Source: Arcicella sp040387735
Lineage (GTDB): Bacteria; Bacteroidota; Bacteroidia; Cytophagales; Spirosomataceae
NCBI GenBank assembly: GCA_040387735.1
Contig: JAZKDE010000016.1
Coordinates: forward strand, 5,009-69,008
Length of the DNA stretch: 64,000 nt
Reading direction: 5' to 3'
This document shows, in pieces, positions 25,552 to 33,852 of the stretch. The position numbers were made by a program, and so were the translations under genes. Each line of letters starts with the position of its first letter. The first letter of the stretch is position 1. Under the pieces are notes generated by a model. It ran no database searches. It was not told the DNA's origin and worked only from the letters and a program-made list of their open reading frames with translations.

Positions 25552-27567
25552 TTGAAAAAATATATCATACTCGTTTTCCTGAGCCTCATTTGCCAAATAA
25601 TTCAAGCTCAGAAAACACAATTAACTTACCCAAAAGGCTACTTTTTATTCCCAATCAATCCGAATCAGCAAAATTATTTGGCAGGCGGTATGGGAGATTT
25701 ACGTTCAGACCATTTTCATGCAGGAATTGACATCAAAACCCAAGGGCGTGAAGGCTTACCAGTTTACGCAACAGGCGACGGCTATATTTCGGAAATACGT
25801 GTACAAACCAGTGGTTACGGAAATGTTATTTTTATCACCCACCCTAACGGCTTTGTTTCAGTTTATGGCCACCTCAAAACTTTTGCAGAACCTTTGGCGA
25901 GTTATGTAAGAAAGAAACGTTTGGAAAGTCAAACTTTTGAAATAAAACTCACTTTCAAACCCGACGAATTTGAAGTAGCAAGAGGCCAGATCATTGGGCT
26001 TTCTGGCAATACTGGCGGTTCTGCTGGGCCACACTTGCATTTTGAAATTCGGGACAACCGTAACAATATTTTAAATCCTCTCAATTTTGGTTTTTTGGAG
26101 GTAAAAGACAACCTTCCTCCTATTTTCCAACAACTAATTATCAAGACTTTAGCAACTGACGCTCGAATCAATGGCGAGTTTGGGAAAAAGCTATTTTATC
26201 CCGTAAAAATGCCCGATGGTTCCTACTCATTAAACGCCAATATTTCAGGAAATGGAGCTTTAGGACTTGAATTATTAGCGGTTGATAAAATGAATGGCAC
26301 GAACAATTCCAACGGAATTTCCTGCGTAGAAGTTTTTGTTGATGGCCAAGAAACGTATTATTCTCACTTGGAACAATTACCAAATGAAATTTCTCACGAC
26401 ATCAATATTCATAATGATTACGCCCAAGAACAAACAAAGGGACAGAGATTTCAAAAGCTTTTTCAAGATGATGGCAATGTAGATTTGCCAATTTACAAGC
26501 CATCCATTACCAAAGGTAAATTAAATGTTTCGGTGGGAAGAACACACCAAATAATTGTCAAAATTTGGGATGCTTACGAAAATAATGCAGTACTCAATTT
26601 TACAGTGAAAGGGGAAAGTTCAGAAAGCTCCAAGACGGTAAGTTCCAATACCTTGCCCCTTACTATCAATCAGACAATTGAAGACAATACACTCATTATA
26701 AAGGCTCATAACTTAAAGACAATCAACTCGGTAACAAGCCTTAAATTCGCTAAATCTGCCATAGATTTACCCATAAATTATGTTAAAAACAATGAAGCGG
26801 TGTATCTTTGGGACTTGAAAAAGGGTTTACCTGATTCTATCAGAATTGATGGATTCTCAAAAGCGACCAATTTAAGAAAAGTAATTGTTCCAAATCAGGA
26901 AAATTCATTCATTTCTGAGAATTTAAATTTAAGTTTTGAGTATAATACTTTATACGATACGCTTTATTTACAAACAGAATCGGCGGGAAATACACTAAAA
27001 ATTAGCGAAGTAACCATTCCGTTGAAAAACAAACTATCGGTTTACTTTCAACCTGATTTTCAGATAATTACACCCGATAAAACATCAGTTTACCACGTTT
27101 TCAGAAATGCAAAAACATTTTTAAAAACCAGTTATAGTCGAGATAAATTATCATTTACAACCAAACGTTTAGGCGATTTTTTAGTATTAGTCGATACAAT
27201 TCCACCAAAAGCGAATCTTATTCGGAAAAACCCCAATGATTTTTCAATAAGAATTGGGGATAATCTTTCGGGAGTAAAGAGTTTCAAAGCCTTTGTTAAC
27301 GACCAATTTGTGTTAACAGATTACGATGCAAAACGCTCCTTACTTTGGTCGATAAAAAGTGATTCTACTCAAAAATTCTACGGAAAGCTGCGCATAGAAC
27401 TTGAGGATAACCAAGGTAATAAGAGTGCTTTTGAAACAACAATTGACAGCGTAAAAGCAATGGTAAAACAAATAAAAACAATAGCTAAAACGAAATACCA
27501 TGAACCTAAAAATAGGCGACAAAGCCCCAAACTTCGAGCAGAAAGACCAAAACGGAAACATCGTTAA
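25552..27567 (+). CDS. M23-family metallopeptidase, secreted
   Basis: 671 residues, started at a TTG that gives M-K-K-Y-I-I-L-V-F-L and a signal peptide cut near I-I-Q-A-Q. The LytM domain (about 45-200) has R-S-D-H-F-H-A-G-I-D with the first zinc ligands and G-P-H-L-H-F-E-I-R with the H-x-H ligands. The remainder, about 450 residues, is beta-rich and lacks a recognised domain, as in other Bacteroidota M23 proteins. It probably cleaves peptidoglycan cross-links or activates amidases. The last 23 codons overlap the peroxiredoxin gene in another frame and are basic and low-complexity (P-K-R-K-H-R end), suggesting a lost stop codon. Confidence 0.88.
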   Translation: MKKYIILVFLSLICQIIQAQKTQLTYPKGYFLFPINPNQQNYLAGGMGDLRSDHFHAGIDIKTQGREGLPVYATGDGYISEIRVQTSGYGNVIFITHPNGFVSVYGHLKTFAEPLASYVRKKRLESQTFEIKLTFKPDEFEVARGQIIGLSGNTGGSAGPHLHFEIRDNRNNILNPLNFGFLEVKDNLPPIFQQLIIKTLATDARINGEFGKKLFYPVKMPDGSYSLNANISGNGALGLELLAVDKMNGTNNSNGISCVEVFVDGQETYYSHLEQLPNEISHDINIHNDYAQEQTKGQRFQKLFQDDGNVDLPIYKPSITKGKLNVSVGRTHQIIVKIWDAYENNAVLNFTVKGESSESSKTVSSNTLPLTINQTIEDNTLIIKAHNLKTINSVTSLKFAKSAIDLPINYVKNNEAVYLWDLKKGLPDSIRIDGFSKATNLRKVIVPNQENSFISENLNLSFEYNTLYDTLYLQTESAGNTLKISEVTIPLKNKLSVYFQPDFQIITPDKTSVYHVFRNAKTFLKTSYSRDKLSFTTKRLGDFLVLVDTIPPKANLIRKNPNDFSIRIGDNLSGVKSFKAFVNDQFVLTDYDAKRSLLWSIKSDSTQKFYGKLRIELEDNQGNKSAFETTIDSVKAMVKQIKTIAKTKYHEPKNRRQSPKLRAERPKRKHR

Positions 27568-27949
27568 ATTGGCTGATTTTTCAGGTAAAAAAGTAATTTT
27601 ATATTTTTATCCGAAAGACGATACGCCAGGTTGTACCGCTCAGGCTTGTAATTTAAACGAAAACTTACCCGCTCTTCAAGGCAAAGGTTTTGAGATTATT
27701 GGGGTAAGCGTTGATGGGGAAAAAGCTCACCAAAAATTCATTAAAAAGTATGATTTAAAATTCACCTTACTTTCCGACGAAGACCATCAAATTGTAGAAG
27801 CTTATGGTGTTTGGGTTGAAAAATCAATGTACGGCAAAACTTATATGGGTACAGCCCGTACTACTTTTGTACTTGATGAGCAAGGAATTATTACCGACAT
27901 TATTGCCAAAGTGGATACAAAAAATCATACAGAGCAGATTTTAGGTTAA
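27500..27949 (+). CDS. bcp: Thioredoxin-dependent thiol peroxidase (peroxiredoxin, Bcp/PrxQ)
   Basis: 149 residues, normal length for Bcp. M-N-L-K-I-G-D-K-A-P-N-F opens the protein and Y-P-K-D-D-T-P-G-C-T-A-Q-A-C near residue 37 holds the peroxidatic cysteine and a second cysteine five residues later, as in PrxQ alpha-type enzymes. It reduces hydrogen and organic peroxides using thioredoxin. It starts inside the M23 gene (68-bp overlap) and precedes the transketolase genes by 32 bp. Confidence 0.95.
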   Translation: MNLKIGDKAPNFEQKDQNGNIVKLADFSGKKVILYFYPKDDTPGCTAQACNLNENLPALQGKGFEIIGVSVDGEKAHQKFIKKYDLKFTLLSDEDHQIVEAYGVWVEKSMYGKTYMGTARTTFVLDEQGIITDIIAKVDTKNHTEQILG

Positions 27950-27981
27950 AACAACAGATTCTTAATAATCAATTATATATA

Positions 27982-28839
27982 ATGCAAATTACTGAATTAC
28001 AAAGCGTTGCGTCACAAGTGAGACGTGATATCGTTAGACAAGTACACGCTTGTCAGTCTGGACACCCAGGCGGTTCGTTGGGTTGTGCCGATTTATTGGT
28101 AGGTCTTTATTTCGACCAAATGACCCTCAAATCTAATGCTGATGGAACTAAACCTTTTGATATGAATGGAACTGGTGAAGACCTTTTCTTCTTGTCAAAT
28201 GGTCATATTTCACCCGTTTTTTATTCTGTTTTAGCTCGTGCAGGCTATTTTCCTGCGGCTGAATTAGCGACTTTCCGTAAGTTAAATTCACGTTTGCAAG
28301 GACACCCAACAACGCACGAACACCTTGAAGGAATTCGTATCGCTTCGGGTTCTTTGGGACAAGGAATGTCTGTTGCCATTGGAGCAGCACAAGCAAAAAA
28401 GTTGAACGGCGATAATTCATTAGTATTTGTATTAATGGGCGATGGCGAGCAAAATGAAGGTCAAGTTTGGGAAGCGGCGATGTATGCACCTCACCACAAA
28501 GTTGACAACTTAGTAGCGGTAATTGACTACAATGGTCAGCAAATTGACGGCCCTACTGATAAGGTAATGAACAACCGTGATTTAGGAGCCAAATACGAAG
28601 CTTTCGGTTGGAAAGTTATCAAAATGAATGGTAATGACATGGCTGACGTAGTAAAAGTTTTGGCTCAAGCTCGTGAATTATCAGGAAATGGAACACCAAT
28701 TATGATTATGATGACCACCGAAATGGGTGCAGGCGTTGATTTCATGATGGGTTCTCATAAATGGCACGGTGTTGCTCCGAACGATGAGCAATTAGCAGCC
28801 GCATTAGCACAATTACCTGAGACTTTGGGTGATTATTAA
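27982..28839 (+). CDS. Transketolase, N-terminal (TPP pyrophosphate-binding) subunit
   Basis: 285 residues, a stand-alone N-terminal half. H-P-G-G-S-L-G-C-A-D near residue 28, the G-D-G-E-Q-N-E-G TPP/Mg motif near 153 and the V-I-D-Y-N-G-Q-Q segment near 176 are clear. The C-terminal half is encoded separately at 30428, so the two proteins should form one transketolase of the pentose phosphate pathway. In other bacteria with split transketolase the two genes are normally adjacent, but here an unrelated two-gene module of about 1.55 kb separates them. GC in a hand-counted 60-nt sample is 28/60. Confidence 0.93.
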   Translation: MQITELQSVASQVRRDIVRQVHACQSGHPGGSLGCADLLVGLYFDQMTLKSNADGTKPFDMNGTGEDLFFLSNGHISPVFYSVLARAGYFPAAELATFRKLNSRLQGHPTTHEHLEGIRIASGSLGQGMSVAIGAAQAKKLNGDNSLVFVLMGDGEQNEGQVWEAAMYAPHHKVDNLVAVIDYNGQQIDGPTDKVMNNRDLGAKYEAFGWKVIKMNGNDMADVVKVLAQARELSGNGTPIMIMMTTEMGAGVDFMMGSHKWHGVAPNDEQLAAALAQLPETLGDY

Positions 28840-28863
28840 TTAAAATAGTTAAAAAATAGTATC

Positions 28864-29847
28864 TTGAAAATCAAAAAATTACATATCAAAAATTTCAAAT
28901 CTATTGCAGATTTAGAAATCATTGAACCCAACCCATTCACGGTCTTTGTTGGACCAAATGGGTCTGGGAAAAGTAATATTTTTGAGGCTTTGGAGTTTTT
29001 TAAATCTGCATTTAATATACGTTTATATGGCGGATATGAAGCTCTACAAAATAGAAAACTTCCTGATTCTGAGTATATAGTCCATATTGAAACTGATTTA
29101 TTTTCAGATAATAACTATACTGGTAAATACATTAATTACAATGAATATGTTGGAACAAGTAAAGTTAATGTTACAGAAAATCTCTTAAATGGTACATCAG
29201 ATATTAGACAAGAAAAAATGAGGCTGCTTCAAGACTCAATACAAAGATTGTTTATTGATAAGACAAAACTTCAAAAAATTAATTATCAAGATAACTTCAA
29301 ACTTACTTTTTCTGGCGATAACCTTGAAAAAGTATTGAGAAGACTTTTAGATGATGAATATAAAAATGAAGAAATAACGGATTGGTTAAGTTTATTCCTT
29401 CCTGGTTTTGAAAAAGTTGATGTTATTTCAAGTGGTCTAAGTGGTACAGATACTTTATTGATTTATGAAACAGATATTGAAAAACCATTCACAAAAGATT
29501 TACTCTCAGATGGAACTTACAATATCCTCGCTCTTTTAACAGCCGTTTTTCAATCCGATGAACCACAATTTCTATGTATCGAAGAACCAGAAAATGGACT
29601 CACTCCCGATGTGATAAAAGAGATGGTAACACTTTTCAGAAATGCTTGTGAAGAAAAAGGACACTATATTTGGCTGAATACACATTCTCAATCTTTGGTT
29701 TCACAATTAACTGCTGATGAAATTATTACAGTCAATAAAATCAAGGGAGAAACTAAAATTAAACAATTTAAGGGAAAAGATTTTCACGGATTACGAATGG
29801 ATGAAGCATGGCTAACCAATACTCTTGGAGGTGGGTTACCGTGGTAA
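28864..29847 (+). CDS. AAA/SMC-like ATPase (AAA_21, OLD-related) of a putative defence pair
   Basis: 327 residues from a TTG start (L-K-I-K-K-L-H-I-K-N-F-K-S-I). Walker A is G-P-N-G-S-G-K-S near residue 31; the ABC-like signature is L-L-S-D-G-T-Y near 216; Walker B is F-L-C-I-E-E-P-E-N-G near 237; and a switch histidine lies in N-T-H-S-Q-S near 273. These are the marks of RecF/OLD-type ATPases that dimerise around ATP. The insert between the two ATPase halves is only about 170 residues, so there is no long coiled coil. It overlaps the next gene, and hand counts give 17-18 GC per 60 nt against 28 in the flanking genes, consistent with recent acquisition. Analogy with OLD, Gabija and PARIS suggests phage sensing (inference). 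Confidence 0.85.
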   Translation: MKIKKLHIKNFKSIADLEIIEPNPFTVFVGPNGSGKSNIFEALEFFKSAFNIRLYGGYEALQNRKLPDSEYIVHIETDLFSDNNYTGKYINYNEYVGTSKVNVTENLLNGTSDIRQEKMRLLQDSIQRLFIDKTKLQKINYQDNFKLTFSGDNLEKVLRRLLDDEYKNEEITDWLSLFLPGFEKVDVISSGLSGTDTLLIYETDIEKPFTKDLLSDGTYNILALLTAVFQSDEPQFLCIEEPENGLTPDVIKEMVTLFRNACEEKGHYIWLNTHSQSLVSQLTADEIITVNKIKGETKIKQFKGKDFHGLRMDEAWLTNTLGGGLPW

Positions 29848-30413
29848 ATATTGGTTTTATTTGTGAAGGTTATACTGAATTATTTATTTTAGAATCGGAT
29901 AGTTTCAAGAGCATTCTAAATTCATTGAAACTTAAATCAGTTGGAGTAATCAATGTTGCAGGTAATGGGAATTTATTGCCCCGTAATATTAAAATTCATC
30001 AAGAAAACCTTTTTGAAAAGGGAGCAACGTTGATTTTTGTATTGACTGACCTTGATAAAGACCAATGTATTACTAAAACTCGTTTAAGAATTACAGAATC
30101 GGAAAATCAAATTATTATAGTTGCAGTCAAGCAAATTGAATCTTGGTTTTTAGCTGATGATTCAACGATGAATCTAATTTTTAATGGTGATTATTCATTT
30201 GAAAATCCTGAAAATGAAAATATTCCTTTTGAAACCATTAGAAAAACTTATCTTGATAAATTTAAAAGAGGCTTAATTGGAAGAGATGAAAAGAAAAAAT
30301 TAGCCAAAAAAATGCTGAATTCTGGTTTCTCAATACAAAATGCCGCTGATCACCCCAATTGCCCAAGTGCTAAATATTTTTTAACTAAGTTACAATCAAT
30401 TGCAAATAATTGA
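29841..30413 (+). CDS. DUF4276/TOPRIM-like effector partner of the ATPase
   Basis: About 190 residues from a GTG at 29841, which has GGAGG at 29827-29831 and overlaps the ATPase stop by 7 bp. An ATG at 29808 would overlap by 40 bp and adds an out-of-family N-terminus. G-F-I-C-E-G-Y-T-E near residue 4 is the TOPRIM-type glutamate motif and L-T-D-L-D-K-D near 74 the D-x-D motif. K-Q-I-E-S-W-F-L-A-D near 100 is characteristic of DUF4276. TOPRIM folds in OLD-type systems cut DNA or RNA with Mg, so this may be the nuclease effector. The family assignment is from motif memory only. It is not DUF4435 (AriB of PARIS) by these motifs. Confidence 0.75.
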   Translation: MVNIGFICEGYTELFILESDSFKSILNSLKLKSVGVINVAGNGNLLPRNIKIHQENLFEKGATLIFVLTDLDKDQCITKTRLRITESENQIIIVAVKQIESWFLADDSTMNLIFNGDYSFENPENENIPFETIRKTYLDKFKRGLIGRDEKKKLAKKMLNSGFSIQNAADHPNCPSAKYFLTKLQSIANN

Positions 30414-30427
30414 AATTTAATATTTTA

Positions 30428-31387
30428 ATGAAAAAATATACATTTACAGAAAAAAAAGATACTCGTTCTGGCTTCGGAGCAGGTATGCAGGTTTTAGGTC
30501 AAACTAATCCTAATGTTGTGGCTCTTTGTGCCGATTTAATCGGTTCATTGAAGTTGGATGCTTTTATTAAAGAAAATCCAGAAAGATTTTTCCAAACGGG
30601 TATCGCAGAAGCAAACATGATTTGTATTGCGGCGGGTTTGACAATCGGTGGAAAAATCCCTTTTGCAACCACATTTGCTAACTTCGGAACGGGTCGTGTG
30701 TATGACCAAATCCGTCAGTCAGTTGCATATTCAGACAAAAATGTTAAAATTGCTTGTTCTCACGCAGGTTTGACTTTGGGTGAGGATGGTGCAACCCACC
30801 AAATTTTGGAAGATTTAGGATTAATGAAAATGCTTCCGGGCATGACCGTTATCAATCCTTGCGATTATAACCAAACGAAAGCAGCTACAATTGCCGTAGC
30901 TGAACACGTTGGACCCGTTTATTTACGTTTCGGGCGTCCAGTTGTGCCAATTTTTACTGACCCTGATCAAGAATTTATCATTGGAAAAGCATGGACGGTA
31001 AACGAAGGAAAAGATGTAAGTATCTTTGCCACAGGACATTTGGTTTGGGAAGCAATCTTAGCAGGTGAAATTTTAGCCGAAAAAGGTATTGATGCTGAAA
31101 TAATAAATATCCACACGATTAAACCTTTGGACGTAGATGCTATCTTAGCTTCAGTACGTAAAACGGGTTGTGCGGTTTCGGCTGAGGAACATCAGATTGC
31201 AGGGGGCTTAGGAGATTCAATTGCTCAGGTTTTAATCAAAAATCATCTTGCTCCATTAGAATACGTTGGCGTTGAAGACTCTTTCGGGGAATCTGGAACT
31301 CCAGCTCAATTAATGGAAAAATATGGTTTGAATGCTGCTTCTATTGTTGAAAAAGCAATGAAAGCAATCGCACGTAAGAATTCTTAA
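30428..31387 (+). CDS. Transketolase, C-terminal subunit
   Basis: 320 residues from the ATG at 30428 (M-K-K-Y-T-F-T-E-K-K-D); an upstream TTG at 30410 overlaps the preceding stop and is less likely. The pyrimidine-binding domain has F-F-Q-T-G-I-A-E-A-N-M with the catalytic glutamate, and G-G-L-G-D-S-I-A begins the last part of the C-terminal domain. It pairs with the N-terminal subunit at 27982. GC (28/60 in a sample) returns to the level of that gene. A strong terminator follows at 31407, ending the operon. Confidence 0.93.
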   Translation: MKKYTFTEKKDTRSGFGAGMQVLGQTNPNVVALCADLIGSLKLDAFIKENPERFFQTGIAEANMICIAAGLTIGGKIPFATTFANFGTGRVYDQIRQSVAYSDKNVKIACSHAGLTLGEDGATHQILEDLGLMKMLPGMTVINPCDYNQTKAATIAVAEHVGPVYLRFGRPVVPIFTDPDQEFIIGKAWTVNEGKDVSIFATGHLVWEAILAGEILAEKGIDAEIINIHTIKPLDVDAILASVRKTGCAVSAEEHQIAGGLGDSIAQVLIKNHLAPLEYVGVEDSFGESGTPAQLMEKYGLNAASIVEKAMKAIARKNS

Positions 31388-31406
31388 TTTTTTGATTGTG
31401 AGTATT

Positions 31407-31449
31407 AAAACTCCGCAAGAATATAGAATTCTTGCGGAGTTTTTTTTTA
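31407..31449 (+). terminator. Rho-independent terminator of the transketolase operon
   Basis: 16-bp arms (31407-31422 and 31428-31443) with sequence AAAACTCCGCAAGAAT, a 5-nt loop, and a long T-run. It is a textbook terminator 20 bp after the stop codon. Confidence 0.93.
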
Positions 31450-31450
31450 A

Positions 31451-31524
31451 GACAGGTTTCCAACTGAGACGCACAGTCCTGTCTGGGTAATAACAGGACT
31501 GTGCGTCTCAGTTGAAAACCTGTC
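31451..31524. repeat. Long palindrome ahead of the first ECF sigma gene
   Basis: 32-bp arms at 31451-31482 and 31493-31524 with a single mismatch and a 10-nt loop. It lies directly after the transketolase terminator and 14 bp before the sigma factor ATG, so it would form a very stable hairpin in the sigma mRNA leader, or extrude in DNA. No T-run follows. It may belong to a REP-like family of intergenic palindromes. Confidence 0.75.
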
Positions 31525-31538
31525 CTATTTAATTCTGA

Positions 31539-32099
31539 ATGACCGAAAATAAATTAACCGATTCAGAAATATTAGCAAAATTCTCAGTTCTCGAAACTCG
31601 TAATTTTGCCTTTAACCAACTGGTAAGAAATTATCAGCAGAAAGTCTATTGGCATATCCGTAAGATGGTCATTGACCACGACGATGCCGATGACTTGACC
31701 CAAGAAACTTTCATTAAAGCATGGAAAGGCTTAGAAAACTTCAAGGGTGAGTCTCAATTATTTACGTGGCTTTACCGCATCGCCACCAATGAATCTCTAA
31801 ATCATTTAACAAAAAAGAAAAGACGCTTTTTTCTACCCATCAACGACATTACAGATGAATTATCGAATAAATTAGAAGGCTCAGATATGATTTCGGGCGA
31901 TGAAATTCAACTGAAATTACAAAAAGCTCTCTTGACTTTACCCGATAAACAACGGCTGGTTTTCAATATGAAATATTACGATGATATGAAGTATGAAGAA
32001 ATTTCTGAAATCACAGGAACATCCATTGGAGCCTTGAAAGCTTCGTATCATTTGGCAGTAAAAAAAGTAGAAGAACACCTTAAAAAATCAGTTTTTTGA
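31539..32099 (+). CDS. ECF-type RNA polymerase sigma factor (first triad)
   Basis: 186 residues. Region 2 is A-D-D-L-T-Q-E-T-F-I-K-A-W near residue 49 with F-T-W-L-Y-R-I-A-T-N-E near 75. Region 4 is L-P-D-K-Q-R-L-V-F near 129 with Y-E-E-I-S-E-I-T-G-T-S near 149. Region 3 is absent, as in ECF factors. It is followed by a single-pass membrane protein and a secreted Spy-like protein, the usual layout for a sigma/anti-sigma pair with a periplasmic sensor. The promoter was not seen; a long palindrome precedes the ATG. Confidence 0.92.
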   Translation: MTENKLTDSEILAKFSVLETRNFAFNQLVRNYQQKVYWHIRKMVIDHDDADDLTQETFIKAWKGLENFKGESQLFTWLYRIATNESLNHLTKKKRRFFLPINDITDELSNKLEGSDMISGDEIQLKLQKALLTLPDKQRLVFNMKYYDDMKYEEISEITGTSIGALKASYHLAVKKVEEHLKKSVF

Positions 32100-32217
32100 T
32101 TACCAGTTAAACCTTCAAGTACCATTACTGTCAAAGAATAAAAAAGTATAATTAAATTCCCATTGAACATAAATACTAAATTTTCGGTGTATTCTATGTT
32201 ATAGTGTGGTTCAGAAA

Positions 32218-32655
32218 ATGAAAAAGGAAGAATTTGATTTAGAAAATTTACCCAGAGAAAATATCTTCAAAGTACCCGATAATTACTTTGACGAACTTCC
32301 CATGCGAGTACAAACCCGTACCTCCGCAAAAGCAAAAGTGGTACCTTTAGTTTCATGGTCGAAACAGCGAACTTGGGCGAGTATTGCCGCTTGTTCTACA
32401 ATTATGATTCTGGGGTATTTTACGCTCATGCCTAAACAAGAATCGTTGGGAAATGAGGCTTTATCGGGTGTAAAAAACCAAGAAATCGTCAATTATTTAA
32501 TTCAAGAAAACCTTACTCAAAATGATGTAGCGGAACAATTTAATAACAATAAGGGACTCAAAATAAACGACTCTGATTTTTTGGATAATTTAAAAGTAAG
32601 TGATAAAGATATTTTACAAAGTGTTGATTTAAAAGACATTGAAGAAGAAATTTAG
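32218..32655 (+). CDS. Putative single-pass anti-sigma factor (first triad)
   Basis: About 145 residues from the ATG at 32218; a GTG at 32206 adds four residues. The N-terminus has L-P-R-E-N-I-F-K-V-P-D-N-Y-F-D-E-L, a motif common to small Bacteroidota proteins encoded after sigma genes. One transmembrane helix lies at about 55-73 (W-A-S-I-A-A-C-S-T-I-M-I-L-G-Y-F) followed by a 70-residue periplasmic part. There is no zinc HxxxCxxC motif, so it is not a ZAS anti-sigma factor. Function is inferred from position. Confidence 0.6.
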   Translation: MKKEEFDLENLPRENIFKVPDNYFDELPMRVQTRTSAKAKVVPLVSWSKQRTWASIAACSTIMILGYFTLMPKQESLGNEALSGVKNQEIVNYLIQENLTQNDVAEQFNNNKGLKINDSDFLDNLKVSDKDILQSVDLKDIEEEI

Positions 32656-32675
32656 TCACCTTAATTATAAAAAAA

Positions 32676-33131
32676 ATGAAAAAGATAAGTATTCTAATCA
32701 CAATTTTGACTTTAACATTTACTTCATTTGTTAAAGCACAGGATGAAAACCCAAGAGGAAAAGAGAAGATAAAAGCCGCCAAAGTTGGCTTAATTACCAA
32801 CCGTTTGAACTTGACCGAAGAACAAGCAAAAACGTTCTGGATAGTTTACGATGAATTTGAGAAAAAACGCTCAGAAATCAGAAAAAATATCCGTCAAATG
32901 ACCGCCGAAAGTAGAAATATTACAACTTCTGACGATAAAATTTTGACTGATTTAAAAGAAGTTTTGACTCTCAAACAAAAAGAAGTTGATTTAGAAAAAG
33001 AATACGTCAACAAATTTTTGAAGACTATTAATGTTCGTCAACTATCAGAATTGTATAAAACTGAGCAACTTTTTAACCAAATGCTGGTCAAAAAATTAAA
33101 TCGGACGGAGAATAAATTTGACAAAGAATAA
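32676..33131 (+). CDS. Secreted Spy/CpxP-like protein (first triad)
   Basis: 151 residues with a signal peptide ending near residue 21 (S-F-V-K-A-Q). The mature protein is helical and highly charged, with N-L-T-E-E-Q-A-K-T-F-W near residue 48 resembling the LTxxQ motif of Spy and CpxP. Such proteins act as periplasmic chaperones or metal-stress sensors. It closes the first sigma triad and is followed by a terminator. A parallel gene occurs at 34160 in the second triad. Confidence 0.6.
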   Translation: MKKISILITILTLTFTSFVKAQDENPRGKEKIKAAKVGLITNRLNLTEEQAKTFWIVYDEFEKKRSEIRKNIRQMTAESRNITTSDDKILTDLKEVLTLKQKEVDLEKEYVNKFLKTINVRQLSELYKTEQLFNQMLVKKLNRTENKFDKE

Positions 33132-33160
33132 ATAAACCTGTTGAAAGCCCTTTTCACATT

Positions 33161-33192
33161 AACCTTTCTAAGAAAATTAGAAAGGTTTTTTA
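33161..33192 (+). terminator. Terminator after the first sigma triad
   Basis: AACCTTTCTA pairs with TAGAAAGGTT across a 7-nt loop, followed by a T-run, 30 bp after the stop at 33131. Confidence 0.85.
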
Positions 33193-33275
33193 TTTTACAA
33201 TAAAAATAAAATTTCACCGCAAGTTTTATTTTTATTTATCATCTAATTATTTATAAGCTCAGGAATCCCCACTGA

Positions 33276-33851
33276 ATGAACGAACAAGAACTGCTAAATC
33301 AATTACAAACTGGCAATGAATCCGCCTTTAAGACTTTGGTTGAAACTCATCAAAAACGAGTTTTCAATACTGTCTTGGCAATTGTCCAGAATTTTGAGGA
33401 AGCCGAAGACGTTTCTCAAGAGGTTTTTATGGAAGCTTATCAATCAGTCAATAAATTTAGAGGGGATTCTAAATTATCGACTTGGTTATACAGAATTGCG
33501 ACGACAAAAGCATTAGAGGAAATTCGCAAGAAAAAAACAGCAAAGCGATTTTCTTTTTTCACGAAATTGTTTGGAGATGATAATGAAATTTTACACCAAC
33601 CTGTTGATTTTGAGCATCCAGGAGTTGTACTTGAACATAAAGAAAATAGCAAAATTCTGTTCAAAGCTATTAATTTATTGCCTGATAATCAGAAGGTTGC
33701 TTTCACACTTTATAATATTGAAGGATTAAGTTATCAAGAAATTACAGAAGTGATGCAATTATCACTTTCATCGATTGAGTCACTTTTATTTAGAGCAAAA
33801 ACTAATTTACGTAAATCATTAGGTGATTTTTATAAAAATCAAAAAATCTAA
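33276..33851 (+). CDS. ECF-type RNA polymerase sigma factor (second triad)
   Basis: 191 residues. Region 2 is E-D-V-S-Q-E-V-F-M-E-A-Y near residue 48 with S-T-W-L-Y-R-I-A-T near 72; region 4 is L-P-D-N-Q-K-V-A-F near 134 and Y-Q-E-I-T-E-V-M near 152. It is a second ECF factor only about 1.2 kb from the first, followed immediately by a short membrane protein at +1 bp. The two sigma proteins are clearly diverged, so a recent duplication is unlikely. Confidence 0.92.
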   Translation: MNEQELLNQLQTGNESAFKTLVETHQKRVFNTVLAIVQNFEEAEDVSQEVFMEAYQSVNKFRGDSKLSTWLYRIATTKALEEIRKKKTAKRFSFFTKLFGDDNEILHQPVDFEHPGVVLEHKENSKILFKAINLLPDNQKVAFTLYNIEGLSYQEITEVMQLSLSSIESLLFRAKTNLRKSLGDFYKNQKI

Positions 33852-33852
33852 T

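Noticed and set aside
28864..30413. Calling the pair PARIS or Gabija
   Set aside because: The second protein has DUF4276-like motifs rather than DUF4435 (AriB), and there is no UvrD-like helicase as in Gabija. The pair is left as an ATPase/TOPRIM-like system.
28840..30427. Target-site duplication flanking the insertion
   Set aside because: The AT-rich sequences on both sides look alike (TTAAAAAAT versus TTAATGAAAAAAT) but no exact direct repeat was found.
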